From: Drosophila persimilis
Taxonomy: Eukaryota > Arthropoda > Insecta > Diptera > Drosophilidae
Reading direction: 5' to 3'
Assembly (NCBI RefSeq): GCF_003286085.1
Contig: NW_020825288.1
Location: forward strand, 15,996,001 to 16,060,000
DNA length: 64,000 nucleotides
Position numbers and translations under genes: made by a program. This document shows, in pieces, positions 27,701 to 41,371 of this stretch. Numbering within the stretch: the stretch's first letter is position 1; each line of letters begins with the position of its first letter. The notes beneath the pieces are model-generated. The model ran no database searches. It was not told the DNA's origin and saw only the letters and a program-made list of their open reading frames with translations.

Positions 27701-30700
27701 AACTGTCGGCACGTGTTTCCCCGCATGCGAGTATCCTGGGGACGCGAATTTCGTTATATTTTTATTATTTTACCATTAATTTTTTTATTGCGCACGCATT
27801 TCGGTTAACATTTCCCTGGCATCCGCCAGATGGAGGAATTTCGATGTTATTGAATGTTGTGTATGCCTCGTTGCAATATTGAATATTTAATTCCCGTCCA
27901 TACAACCGAATGTCCAAGGGCGCATAACAATTTCTTGACATGTGCGCTTCGTTCCGCTTGGTTCCCCAATGCGGCGACAGTTTCAGCATCCGGCCCAGAT
28001 CGGGCTCTGCCAGGACTGGACTCTTTCCCGGACCCCGGACCCCATACCCTTCTATGCCCAAGCTAACGATGTATGCCAAAGGAAACAAAAGACCCACAAA
28101 AGGCAACAGGACAGAGAAGATGAACAAAAAAAAACGAAAACAAAACAAGAAAAACCAATTGACTTTCATTTTGTCGGCCATTTTCACAGCGTCGTTGGTT
28201 TACCAACACACACACATGCACCCGCACGTATTTACGTAGTATGTATGTATGTATATGTGAACACTTCCTGTTGCTGAACGCAATCATCTGATTGCAGTTT
28301 CGATGTGAAATAATTGGATTTGAAATAAAAATGTTTCGTTCCCCCGTTTCGGCCAGTCCTGACCATTTGACTCCTTCGCGGGAAGTCTCCTGCTCCCCAT
28401 CTCCAGCCCCTTCCCCTTCCTCACAGATGGGGGGTTGTGTGCGAGTATTGGCATAATTTAGCCAGTCACATTTGCTCCTAGCTTAACTGTCGCATGTGCC
28501 ACTAATTTAACGTTTATGTTTATCGCTTGGTTTGATCTCCATTATCCGTGTGGCCAGACGACGACCTTCTGGCTTCGGTCTCGACTTCATTTGTTGTGCT
28601 CTAATGAACTGTTTGTCTATATGTTTGTCCGATATTAAACCGAATGCGAGCCTGCCTTTATCGGCACATTTATAAGTAAGCTCCTTCCCCTTATGAAATT
28701 ATGAAATTTATGAAATTACTCCATTTTCCCCATTATACGTAGTTATTTTAATCCTCTGCCCGAAGGAAAAATAACCATTCATTGTGGGTTTTCTCTTTCA
28801 AATGAAATAAATTTCTCAATTTTATTATTTTCACATTTTTTCCGTTTCGATTTCGGTTTGCATTAAAATGGTTTTTGGTTTCGAGAAGAATTCATAAAAT
28901 GTTTACCATGTCTTTACATACAGTTTTAATTGCTATTTATATTTGCTATATCCATAATACATTTGTTTGTCTTAGTCCTAATTCTAATGCTAATCTCTCC
29001 ACACATATGGCTTAGTTCTGCTTTATCAACCCTTTACGCTACGATTTTGGCAGCACTAAGACTAACATTTATAAGTACTCTTGTGTGTATACCACACATA
29101 AATATATTGTAGAGCCGCTCCGCCGGCAGATATTCCGATTTCGCATAGATATTGTTTGTTTTTTGGCTTGTTTTTATCTTATTTTCACATTTATATGGTC
29201 ATATATATATTTACAAATACCCAGGGAAATTATTTTTGCAACTCTTATTTGTATTTCAGTTGTTCAATTTTATTTCTGCAATCGTTTCTGTTTCTGAAAG
29301 CTCCTCCCGTTGTTTAATTAAAATGCTCCACGTCATTTTGTATAAACTAAATATTTGGTGTGTTTTTGTAAATAGAAGTATTTGTTTAATAATTATTTGC
29401 TCGGCTTTATGCTTTATTTTTTGTAATTTCTTTGTATCTGTATATATACTCGTATCTGAAGCATACATATAACTATATATATATTTGTATGGCTAACAAC
29501 GCTACAAACTGTACGTCAAATATTTGGCAATTAGTTTTTGCTGTTATTGTGGCTTTTTTTTTATCGCATTTCACTTTGATTTCCGACAAATTAAATGCAA
29601 ATATTAACGTTACTCGAATTGCGTTTCCTGGTTTTCGGTTTACTTTGTTTTTGCTCTCTATATTTGTTTTTTCTGTATTTTTGTAAATTTAAAATACATA
29701 TTCTACGGAAATTGTACATGCAATATTGAGAATTGAAATTTAAGTATCGCAAACGTCGCTACAAGTAAATATTACGAACTATATTTTACAGTTTGACATT
29801 TCAATGTACAGCGCAATTAAGTTTAATTATTGTGTGCTATCATACTGCCGGCCGAGGTGCTTGTATCGTTTTTGGCCTTTGCCCGGCCACAATTTTCCGA
29901 CTCTGGGAAATTATGTACCGTTATTTACGAGCCCGACAAACGGCGACCGCCAACTGGAAACTGCCAACTGCCAGCGGCCAATAGCCAAACAAAAGGCAAC
30001 TTATTTTCACATAATTTTCTAAATCGCCCCCATTTACGGCCCCGAAATGTCGTCCAAAAGCCATTTAGCAGGCAAATAATTACGTCCTGGCCCTGGACCA
30101 ACTTTATTAACTGCGCGGCGAGACGAGACAAAAGTCGACTGGTCGGTCTATGGTGTGGGCCCAGAAATGTGTGATCTGAGATCTGGGTCCCATCACACAC
30201 CGAGATTGTCTGGAATGTGCTCTCCCCAAGTGTCAAATATCGAATTAACTCATTTGAGTTGGTCCTCTCACTTGGTGGCTGGAAAACTTCCTAAATCTTG
30301 GCCAGCTGCGCTGTATCAAAGGCGAATAGTAGGAAGGGGAAACCTTCATTAAATTTGACAATGCTCCAGGACCGAACCGAACCGGACCGGACCGGACTTT
30401 GGGTCTGTCCATTGTAGGTTGTCCTCCTACTTCCAATCCCACTGTCTGTCCCTGTCCGGCTTACTGTTTCTTTTGTGGGCGAATTTTGTGCTGTGTTGGC
30501 AAGTCGAAAATAAAAAGGTTTCCTTAAACTGCTAAAAAAAAGTAGAAGAAAAAATGCCTCCTGCTGCCTGCTGCCTGCTGCCTGACACTTGCCCACTTGG
30601 AAGTTCCTTAATTAAGATTTTGTGCGTCCTGCCTTCGGACTCAACTCGGACCGACCCTCGACTCCCCGCCGTCCGTCCGCCAGTCTGCTCGTCCGTCTCC

Positions 30701-33700
30701 CTGCCATATAATCCCACCCAAATCGGGCGTAGGTTGTTGGGCAGCATTACTTTAATTGTTGTTGGGAGCGCTTAGTGGGGAATCTCGCTTGTGGCCGAGA
30801 ATAAATCCTTCAGAATTGCCCAAGGAGTGTGCTCGAACGCCTTGTTGTACCGTCTATCTACTTTATCCCATATCTATCTCTGCTCCACTTTCGGCCACTT
30901 CCTGTTGCTGTCGCCGCTCGTGTGCACGCGCCTTCTCTTGTATACGTATACGTATACGTATCCGTATTCGTATTCCAATTACAAAGCCACAAAAAGTTGA
31001 AAAAGCTGTGCAATGATTGTGGTCCCCTTCCTCCAGTGCGTTCTCTTCAGCACAGTTCGCTTCAGTTCGGTTCAGTGGTTGGGGGTCGAGTGTTTGTGGG
31101 GCGCAAGATTGTTGCACAACTTTTTATCGTGTCTTAATGTAATTGTTGTGTTCTCTGTTTGTACGACTGTCTACGGCCTGTCCCTTTCCCAATTTTCCTC
31201 CCCTACACTCGTATCTATCCGAGTGGCTGGGGGGTAGCGGGCCGCGTGTCTGGTAATTTGATTTGCTGGCACATTATTTGTATGTCCGTTGGATAGATCT
31301 ACGTATATCCTCAAATAGTTTTACAACATTTCACTTTTGGCGTGGCGGATTAGATGTCTGGCCATTGCGCTGGATTTACACCATATGTTGTGTTGGTCAA
31401 TTTGTAAAATGAGGTTAAGTGAGGGCTGATGGGCTGATTGTTGTGGTGGTTGCTGGGGATGGCAGCATCTTGAAATGGGGTGAAGAATGCCGGATGGCAA
31501 CACTTGGCCATTGCGGGGTTGCTGTGTGTCCAGAAGTGGGGGAGATTGGTGACTCGGATTCCCTAAGAAATTGTCGAAAGGACAGAGGCAAAACTTTAAT
31601 TAGATTGCAATTTAAACTCTGGAATCTCAAGCAGCCTGGAATGTAGGTTAAGAGGTAGTCAAGCATCCAACAGGATGGAGACAGGATGGCTTAAATAGAC
31701 GCTTGAATGTGTTGGAAGAGGCTCAAAGAAAGGGGTGCCGAAAGCGGAATGTGCAGAGTGGTCCGTCCGTCTTTTTCACTTAGGGATTCAAGTGCCAACC
31801 AATTTCATCCCAAATTGTATCCGCCAATTGCATGGTCAGCATCTGTTGCCAGATCTTTTGGTTTCTGGCCTCGAACAGTCGAAATTGAGCCTGTCATAAA
31901 CTAAACTGTTATTTAATACTTGATCGATATTTCATTTTTATATGCATGACTATCACAACACTTAATCTTGGCCAACGGACAAGCACTTATATAAAGTTAA
32001 CTGGCCCACACACGGCGCTGGCCGCAAGAAAACTGACCTAAATACGACCACAAGATGGACATCAAATTGGCAGGGGATTCGGCAGGCCCAGTCCAGTCCG
32101 GTCTGTCCTGCCCTAGCGAATGGCTCATAAAAAGTCTGCCCGCGTGGGCTATTTGGCTGCCTGCCTAGCGAGCAGGCTTCTGCTACTGTTGTTCGGTCGC
32201 ACGCGGCGTATACGTAACAGAAATGTATGACAAATTGTTGCTGCTAGCCTAAACGCTAAGAGGCCTGCAACGTGTGGGCGGCGAAGCATCATAAATCAAG
32301 TGAGGCCAACTCGATGTAACGTATGTATTGGCAGTCATGTTCTCAGTTCCCGTTTCGAGAATTGTTTAGAAAGCTGATCTGGAGTTATTGCTCTCTCTCA
32401 ACCAGTTGCTAATTTTGATTGTCGCACCGACAGTAAATATACTAGTGCTCGTAAGGCAAAATTTAATATTGGAAAATATAGTTGTAAAGAAATTCTGTCG
32501 TTTGCGGAACTGAGAACTGAACTGTGTCTGTGGCGCCTGGGAGCCTCTCAACTTTATGACTCATTTTGCACAGTTGGCAGTTGACAGTTTCCGGGGGAAG
32601 GGGGGCCGGGGCCGACTAGGAGGACCTTACTCTCTACTCGCTTGACTTGCTCTACTGGAAGGGCGCGTACTGCCGCTGTCCGAAGACGGTTTGTCACCAG
32701 ATACCCAGACGCCGTGAGCTAGGGGCCATCAGCCTGCTGCTCACTGATTTAATGACCGGCAATGTTTCTCCACCCAGGTCGGTGGCTGCCACTCTGTCTG
32801 CTCCTGCGTCCCGGCGGGAATTCCTACTGCTGAGCAGCTCCATGGGCAGGCTGGGAACGGCGCCGTCAAGGCCCAGGACAGGGGGTGGACTGCTGGGGGC
32901 CATCTCGATGGAGTAGCTGTCCTCGTGGTAAGGCGACTGCAGGCTGCTGCGACTGCTGCCCGACGAGGCGCTGCTGGCCAGTGAAGCACTATAAAACTGC
33001 TGGCACCGCTGCAGCCTGTTCTGCTCCCTCTGCAGCTCGCGGGCCTGTAGATTGTGCAACGGCGAACTGTAGGGCGCCTCGCGGCGGGTGCTGTGGTGCC
33101 ATTTCTGGAGCCGTGCAGGATCTGCTGTGCTGCCTGCAGATCCCTGATAGTTCAGGAAGCTGTGGGCGTCGTCGCTCTCGTTGAACTGGCGCTGATGGTG
33201 CGGCCGCATCTGCCCAGGACGGCCGCGCCGCTGCCAGGGAAGCTCACAGCGGTAGACGTGGGCCAAGCCCGCAAGCAACACTACGACCAAGACGCAGGCC
33301 AGCAACAGCATCGCCCCGGGGTGGCTGCTCGACAGCGTCTGCTGGCCCTCCAGGCGCTGGTCCAGCAAGTGCTCCGGCTTGGACTCGGTCTTCAGCTCCA
33401 CGTAGGCCTTCAGTTGGGCAAACGTACTCAGCTCTTCCATCGCTGCATCCTTGGGCGTATTCACGCTGCTGTGCTGGTGCTGTGTCCGTGGGGTTGTTGG
33501 TATCGGTATAGCTGTGGGCAATGGTGGCATCTTCGTGGCGGCATGCTTGGTGCTATAGGTCATCATTTTGATGCTCAGCGATGGCTTCTTCTTGGTCTTT
33601 GTTGGCGACTTTGTGTCTCCGTTTATTGCTTCCGGCTGCCGCTTATCAGAAGACGTCTGCCGGTTTTCCTGTTCCTGCTGCCTCCGCTGATGCTGGCTGT

Positions 33701-36700
33701 CGTCCAGCTGTCGTCGATGTTCCGCGCCCGCATCCGCCACCGTGGCTGTGCCGGGAAGAAGCAACTGCTCGGCATCCACCAGTAGGACGTCGCCCTTGTG
33801 CATGAGCAGGGGCGTCCCAATTAGGTGGCGATCCTTAATATGCAGCTGCAGCGTTGGGTGTTTGTGTGGCGCCACGGTTGCTGCTTGACCGGATGTGTCG
33901 CTTGCAGCCATTTGTGTCGTTGTCGTGGCTGTGGCTTTGGCTTTCGCCGAGTATTTTAATATTGTGTCATCAGCCTTATCATCGGTTCGTTCTTGAGCTG
34001 GCATTTTGTCAGATTTTTGGGAAGCTGAAGCTGAAATTGTTTGTGGCACTTCAATTGCTATTGTTAGTGCTGCTGTTGCCTCCGCTGTTGTTGCAGAATA
34101 GCTAATGTTCGTTGGCAATGTAAGTCCCATGGGTTTGGTTGCTGTTTGTGGTTGTAGCATTTGCTCGTCGGAATTCATTGCTGTTGTTGCTGTTGCTCGT
34201 GTAGCAGTGGCAGTGGCTGCTGGCATTGCCAAAATGGGAACCGCTGTTGTTGCCTTTGTCTGAGCCAAAGTTGGCAGGCTCGGCGATGTTGTTGCTTCAG
34301 TTGGCATGCCAGGCATTTGTTGCTGCCGCCGCTGCTGCTGCTGCTCCTGCTGCTGCTGCTGCTGCTGCTGAATTTTCGCTAACGAAGTTGTTTCTGTTGG
34401 CCGCAAAGTTTTTGTGGTTAACTGAGCAATGTTGTTACCGGCTGATTGCTTTGTTGTTGCCTCTGTCCCTGCCGTTGTACCCTGTGCCTTTGACTCTTTC
34501 ACTTTTGGCATAGTTCCCTGTGTAGTGGTTGCTGTTGCTGCTGCCTTCGTCGTTAGGCTGCAAGTGGGTGGGCTTTTGTCATCTTCAGAGCCTTGCAGGA
34601 CCATCCTTCGGCCACACTGGCTGCTGAAGTTCTCATAAAAGTCGTGGAACTGCAGATACTGCTGCTTCAAATCGATTTTCCCCCTCGGCTGACCCACATC
34701 GACTGCGCGGCACGGACTGGCCCACTCGGCAATGCCCAGGAGATCACTGCATATGACGGGGTTGTCCTCCAGCAGCAGGTCCCTCAGCTGCGGCAGTGTG
34801 TGTACTATCGATTGACTCACACTCTCCACGCCTGACGACTGCAGGTTCAGCGTCAACAGCTTAGGCAGGGCCAGAGCTGGGAGGAAAATTAAGCGATTGC
34901 CGGACACATCCAGAGTCTGCAGATTTGTTAGGCCTGCAAAGGACTGCGGCGGCAGCTCCATTATCTGGTTGTGCTGCAGAAATAGATGCTCCAGCGAGGT
35001 GGGCAGACTGCCAGGCACTCGCGTCAGTAGATTGTGATCGAGGAACAGGAACTCCAGCAGCTCCAGACGGCCCAGGGCATCGTCCTCTACATGGGCAATG
35101 CGAGAGTGCGACAGGTCTAGGTACTGGAGCAACGGGTAGCTATCCATATCGCCGCAGTTGATGGCCTGCAAGGGAGTAAACATAAAAATAGTCACTCAAT
35201 ATATGTACAATATTTTAAAATAGAGAGTCCCCCTTGAGAGCTTCTTTGATAGCCTTTCGTAAGTGTTTCTCTGTACGATGGTCAACCCATAAGGTACCTC
35301 TGTCTAGCCGTTAATTATGGAGTTTCTGCCAGCACTCATAAAGTTATTCTTCGCAAGGACATTTGATTAGTGGCTGACATGGAGAGGGCAGGTGCGAGAT
35401 GCATGCCCAGGCGACATTGTTTAAAAATTAACTTAAATCTGCCATTATAATTACTTCAAAAGACTCGTCGGGCGTTTTCCCCTTTTTGCGATTGCTGCCA
35501 CGGCCAGTGCCCTGGGGCAGTGCTCGTCTAGCGCCAAAGTAAACATAGACGCGACTCGTTAAATGAAACGAGTGCCAGTCATCCAGGCAACCATCCAGAC
35601 AGCCTGCCGTCGTCTCTGTCCTCAGGCAGTCCTGCCAATGAGAGACATGGGAGAAGAGCGAAGACTGGAGAATAAGTAGTATGGGGCGCCTGGGGCGCAT
35701 GAGGAGGCATGGAATTGGGGGCCGGGCCCCTAAACGCCATAATTTGCCATGAAAAGGCTGCGTGTTGACTGCCGATAAAAGCAGCGGCAAAAGCGTTGGC
35801 AGCAGCAGGCAGGCGAGCAAATTAAAATGGCTTGGCAACAAAGGCACTCGGGAGTAGAACCAGGACCCCAGACCAGGAGCAGGACCAGGAGCAGTGGTAG
35901 CAGCGAGGAAGAGCCACTCCAGCAGCGGAAGCTCCTGCATAGATAGTTGGACTGTTGCTCTCGTTTCTGCTGTGGGGCCTCCGTGTGTCAGCCGTCTCAG
36001 CTGCACGTTGGCTGCTGGCTTAAACGTGATTATGCTTATGCCAATTATCCTTATTTTATTAATGCCGAGCGTCGGGACGGCCCGGCGCGGTTCCTTTGTC
36101 TCTGGCCCTAAACAGCTTACGAGGCGGCATTTTTGCACCTTTTACGGCTTCTGCCATAATCGACATGGACAAAGGCAACAGCAACAGCAACAGCAAAGCC
36201 AAAGGCAACGGCAACCAATTTATGCGGCGCATTTGCTTGTCTACACTTGAAGCCGTTTAAGCATAATACCTGAACGAGGGTTCCGGCCTTAGCCTCATCC
36301 CCAGCCAGGGACTGGCCTCGCTTTATACTCATAATGCAATCGGGATTGTCTATTTTTGTTGCCTTATAAATCTGTTTGCTGTTTTTTGTTTAAATGTCTG
36401 CAGTTCAGGAAGGAGGAGAAGGAGGGGGAGCAGGAGCCGCCCTAATCTCCAGCTCGTGTTGCTGCTTATGCCAATCAAGCTAACAGTGTCTACTTTAGGC
36501 CTCCTTTTCCAGCTCCTTCCCAGCACAATCTCCTTCTGGGGTTTTTCTTCCTTTTGCCTCGGGCGAATTACTTATTAAGACTTGATGCCCGTCTTTCTAT
36601 TATTTTCTTTTGTTTTCCACAGCCGCATTTGTTGAAAAGTGAGAAGTGCACTTTCCTATTCCATTGTGTGGCCACATTGTGTTTTAATTACGTCCTTAAC

Positions 36701-39700
36701 TGGACCTGAGTGGCGTGTCCTCTTAGCCCGACTAACAGTTGAACAATGCTTGCATTTCCACTCGGGGCAAATATTTTCTTAACTGGACTCGAACTCGAGG
36801 TCGGTCGCTTGCAGCCAGAACTGCGATCTTAAAATTAATCAAATCTAACGATTTATAGCGATTGGAGAGAACATTTTGAAGAGAAAAGCTAGTCAAAAGT
36901 TTTCTGGAGAAAGCGTATAAATAAATGCGGATAAGTCGTGAAAAAGTCACCAAAGTCGGACTGCTGACTCGGACAAGTTTTGTAGGTTTTTATTCGCAGA
37001 AAAACAGTTGTCACAACTTTATCACATCATGAGTCTTACGAGTATCAACTGTCTTCCTATAACTGCCACCAAAAAGATTTATGGAATTTTATATCTGGAA
37101 GCCATAGTTAAAATTTTACTGTATCTTACGTACAAACAAATAAATTCAAACTAATAAATTCCGAATCGAATTTTAACTTAACTTTTGCTTAAAAGATCTT
37201 TGGTTTCGATATTTTATTTGATACTTTATACTCCATATATTGTTACTTTACAAAGTCGTTTATGTATTTACAATCGAACCACTGAAAATTTGTGGGTTTT
37301 TCCATCAGATGTGTCCCTTATTATGCTCTACAAATTGGCTTTAAACTTTGCTAATTTGATATTGATTGCCGCTATTTTTCCAGCAAATTCCGTCGATGCA
37401 GAAAGAATCAATAAAATAAATTTCCTGTTTTCCTATAATAACTCTCATGTCTAAAATTAGCAAAAAATATAATTTACATGCAGCCATGCTGCCGCTCTTC
37501 CGCCAAGAAGGCGGAAGCAAAAGAGAGGCAAACAAAATGGCGGGGCACATTTAAAAATAACAAACTGTAAATCATACGCGTGGCAAGATTGCCTTGCGGT
37601 TGCTTCGGGGAGGCAGCGACTGGTGTTTGGGCATTGGGTTGGGGCTGGGTTTGGGGTTGGGGTTGGGGTTGGTGAGGAAGCGCACTCAAGCACGCAGAGG
37701 CAGAGGAGCCGAGGCCACATAACAGATGCTAATTAATGGCAGCAGGACCCCGAGCACCGAGATGGAGCCTGCAGATGCAGAGTCAGACGCAGAGATGGCA
37801 AGTGTCTGCTCGGAATGTGCCGTTAATTGTCGACAAAAGCGTCAAATTGCGGTTCATTGGCTCCGACCGGAGTTGCACGGCTCATGGAGTCGGCAATTTA
37901 TCGATTACAATGTGGAATGTCGATTTGGGACCTACCTGGAGCCAGTTGTCGGATAGCTTCAAAGTGCGCACTGACTGGGCGAGGGCGGCCGGCACCTGAC
38001 ACAGGCCTGTGCCGCTGGCATCCAGTTCCTTGAGACTCCAGGAAGCCACAAACTCCTGCATGGCAACCCCGACCTGCGGGTTGTGGGCGATCGAGAGGCT
38101 AACCAAGTCGGGTATGCCCTGGAGGGCCCGAATAGCCGAACCACTCAGGCGGTTGTGCGACAGGTCCAGGTGCTGCAGGTTGGGCAGAGCCAGGAACGTT
38201 TCGTAGTCAATGTCCGAGATGCTGTTGTGGCTGAGCAGCAGCGTCTGCAACTCCAGTAGGTTGTAGAACGTCTCCCGCGAAACGTTTCCCAGGCGGTTGT
38301 GGGCCAGGTTGAGGTGCCGCAGCTGCGGGAGGCGCTGGGCGAAGAAGTTGGACGACAGGCGGCTGAACTGGTTGCAGGAGAGATCGAGGCTCACTAGAGG
38401 TAGAGCGGGGCTAGTGTCCGCCAGGCTCAGAGGTATCCCGCTCAGCGAATTGTTGCTCACATCCAGCTGCCGCAGCTGCTGGAAATGGTCGATACTGAGG
38501 CGGCTCAGGTGGTTGTTGCTCAGATCAATGGACGTGATCACCTGGAGGTCTCCCTTCCACTGGCCACTGCTGCTGTTGTACTCCCGCAGACCGCGGTTGG
38601 TGAGGTTCAGCCGGTTAGCGGGAGCGTTCAGCTCTCGCTTCTGCCTCGTCTGGATGAAGCGCTTCTGCTGGTACCGCTGCTCTCCTCTGAAGCTGGTCGG
38701 CTCGTTCTCGTCGCGCAGCATGCGGTGGATGCTCTGGTAGCTAAGGCCAAGGGGCTGGAGCGACAATTGCTGCTCCTCCCTGTCGGCGGCAGCCCGAGCC
38801 GAGGCCGAGGCCGAGGCGTGGGCGTGGGCCTCCGCACTGTGGGCGCACACAGCCCTTGTTAGCAGTGATGACCAGGCCAGAAGCAGGGCCATGCCCAGGC
38901 CCAGGCCCACATCACGGAGGGGTGGCTTGAATACCACGATTTTCACCATTTTGCTTTTTTCCGTTTTCCGTATTCGGCTATTACGGTAGACTCTTTTTCC
39001 TGATGGCAAATGGCCTTTATTTCACTTGGAATTTATGCTTTGTACGTGCAAGCGTTTAACGTTCAATTTTGAATATGGCTGACTCTTGTTCTTGTTCTGG
39101 TTCTGGTTTCGGATCGGCCCCGGATGGGTGCTGGGTCATTCATTTCCTTATTCAGCCATTCATTCATTCATTCATTCACTTGCTGGGGGCGTCACGTGCG
39201 CGCCTTTGGCCGAGCATGTGACAACTGTCAACAGCAGGTGCCGGAGCCTCGACCTGAGCCGGAGTCTGAACCGGAGCCTGAGGGCACTGCCAATGGCAAT
39301 GGCTGCGTTTCCGTTCCAGCGGCCATTGCTCGACGTTCTTGTTAAAATTTCATTGCCGGGGGCGCCGGGTGAAATGTTGAATTTTTAATTAAATCAACTT
39401 GATCATTCTATTTTGGCCGTGGCCGTCGTTTGTTGTTGCTGTTCTCCTTTCAATTCAGCGTTCTGCAATTGTTTTACAATTTTAATTGCTCTCTTTTGTT
39501 ATTTTCCCTCTCTTTTTTTTTGGTTTTTGTTGTTGTATTTTTTCCCTGATTCGGGTAAGTTTTGCTTGGCCAGCTAATTGCTGTTGAACAAAACGCAACT
39601 CAACTCGAGCAAATGTCAATTAAAAAGCGAGCATTGCTTCTCCTCTGACGTCCAGTTGTTCCAGTCCCCCTTGTTGTTGTTATTCTGCTCTCTGTTCTGG

Positions 39701-41118
39701 TTGTTGTTATGGCCAACTGTTGTCACATTACACTGGGAAGTGCTCCCCTGTCGTCGTTGTCGTCGTTGTCCTCGCGTGTATAAAATCTGTAATAAAACGT
39801 GAAAAAATTGCTTGTAATTACGCGTTTGCTTTTGCTTCTGTTTTAATTTTTGCTGTTGTTGTTTGAATGTGAAATGTGCCAAAGGTAAAACTTGTTTTTA
39901 ATTCGCTCTCAGCTCTCTCAGCGTGTATCTGCGTATCTGTGGGTCTGTGTATTCTGTCTGTGTGTATTTTTTATCCCTTCTTAATTTCTACTTTGGCTTT
40001 ACGACTTTAAAGCGCTTTGGCAGTTGCCCTGAGTGTTATTTTTATGTTGATTGCAGCTAATGAAATTATAATTTCAACATGCTCAGCAGCAGCAACGAGC
40101 CATGATTTTGGTTGCGGCTCAAGCGGGCGGGTCAGCGGTGCCTGTCAGCCGCACGCCACTAAGCTTCGGCAATAAACCCCAGCCCGCTCCCAACATACAT
40201 ACATATGTTCGAATGTAGGCCCAAGTGTGTGTCCGTCTGTTTGCCATAAATCATTTGACTGGGTCATTTCATTTCCGCCGTAGACAAGCGTCAGGAAAGC
40301 CAGTGTGCAACCCAACTGTCAACCGACGACCCGGCAGCCCGGCAGCCCGCCAGCCCGACAACCCACAGCATCTGGCCCCAAAACGACGCAAATTTGATTT
40401 ACTCATTGCCGGCCTAATGACGCTCGAATGTATGCCCTCTTCTCCTTTCCTCTGCTCTGCTCTGCTCTGTCCTGTCTTTGGCTGCCTCGTATTTTTCCTG
40501 TGGGAACTCAATCCTGGAAAATTAATTTGTCAATGTCTACTTAAAGTCGAACCTGGCATTTTGATAACCCAACAGTGAAGGTAGATTGCACTGCGTTGAT
40601 GGATGAATTCGATGGGTGATCACTTCAGCAGGGTTAACAGTGTGACAGTGGGTAACCGTCAGTTTTGGGATTCGACTCTTAATGTAATTTAATTTAGCCA
40701 TTTTACACTCATTTCCACAAACCAAATGCTCAAGTTCTCTATTGTTTGATCTACGATACATTTCTATATCTCTGGTCTATGGAATGTACATTTCGAAGAG
40801 TCGAAAGTTCTGATAAAAAAGGGCAACGTTTGGCAACGTTTAATGGATTAAATCGTAGACACCTTGACAGATTTGACATATGGAAACAGCTGGGACCCAA
40901 ACGGCTTCCGTGGATCAAGCTTTCCAAACAAGAGTCGGATGTTCTTTTGTTTCTGTTTAAAATGAATTGAATCCTCCTCTAAACTGGCATCACTCTGTAA
41001 GGAAAATATTCCATTGGGTATATGGCAGGAGCCAGTCATGTCTATTACCTTTGTTTGTAAATTGTTTTCTTTTATGACATACAAATATCTATAAGTCATA
41101 ACCACAAATACACACTAG

Positions 41119-41157
<39 letters not shown>

Positions 41158-41340
41158 GTCTAGCAGAAAAGCCATGGCTGGTTTACGTTAAATTTATTGA
41201 CAAATATCATCAAGGAGCTGGCGTTTCATTTCATCTGGTGCCGTTTGCTTACATAACAGAACGAGTAACAGTAAAATTTGGGCCATAAGTTTGGCGACAT
41301 TCAGTCAACGCACCACCACACCCCTCGAGAGACAGACAGA

Positions 41341-41371
<31 letters not shown>

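Larger units (their letters stand above)
20687..32693 (+). other. timeout: timeout giant intron, part downstream of the 2mit stop
   Basis: 12 kb of non-coding sequence up to the 2mit stop codon. 28.8-29.7 kb is very AT-rich, with several minus-strand AATAAA (TTTATT on the plus strand), and could hold a long 2mit 3' UTR. A closer minus-strand ATTAAA lies near 32462. The true 2mit 3' end is undecided. Repeats: GT run 26061-26093, GTAT run 28237-28258, TATACG run 30941-30975. Confidence 0.8.

Noticed and set aside
33054-33785. 243-codon plus-strand open frame
   Set aside because: Exact antisense of the 2mit coding exon 2; a shadow frame.
35428-36138. 236-codon open frame on the minus strand in the 2mit intron
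   Set aside because: It starts with GTG rather than ATG, lies between clear splice sites of 2mit, has proline/leucine-rich composition typical of GC-rich intron sequence and shows no recognisable domain.
39616-39882. Gln/Asn-rich minus-strand open frame upstream of 2mit
   Set aside because: Starts with TTG, and its QQQ/NNN composition comes from CAA/AAC runs typical of 5' UTR sequence.
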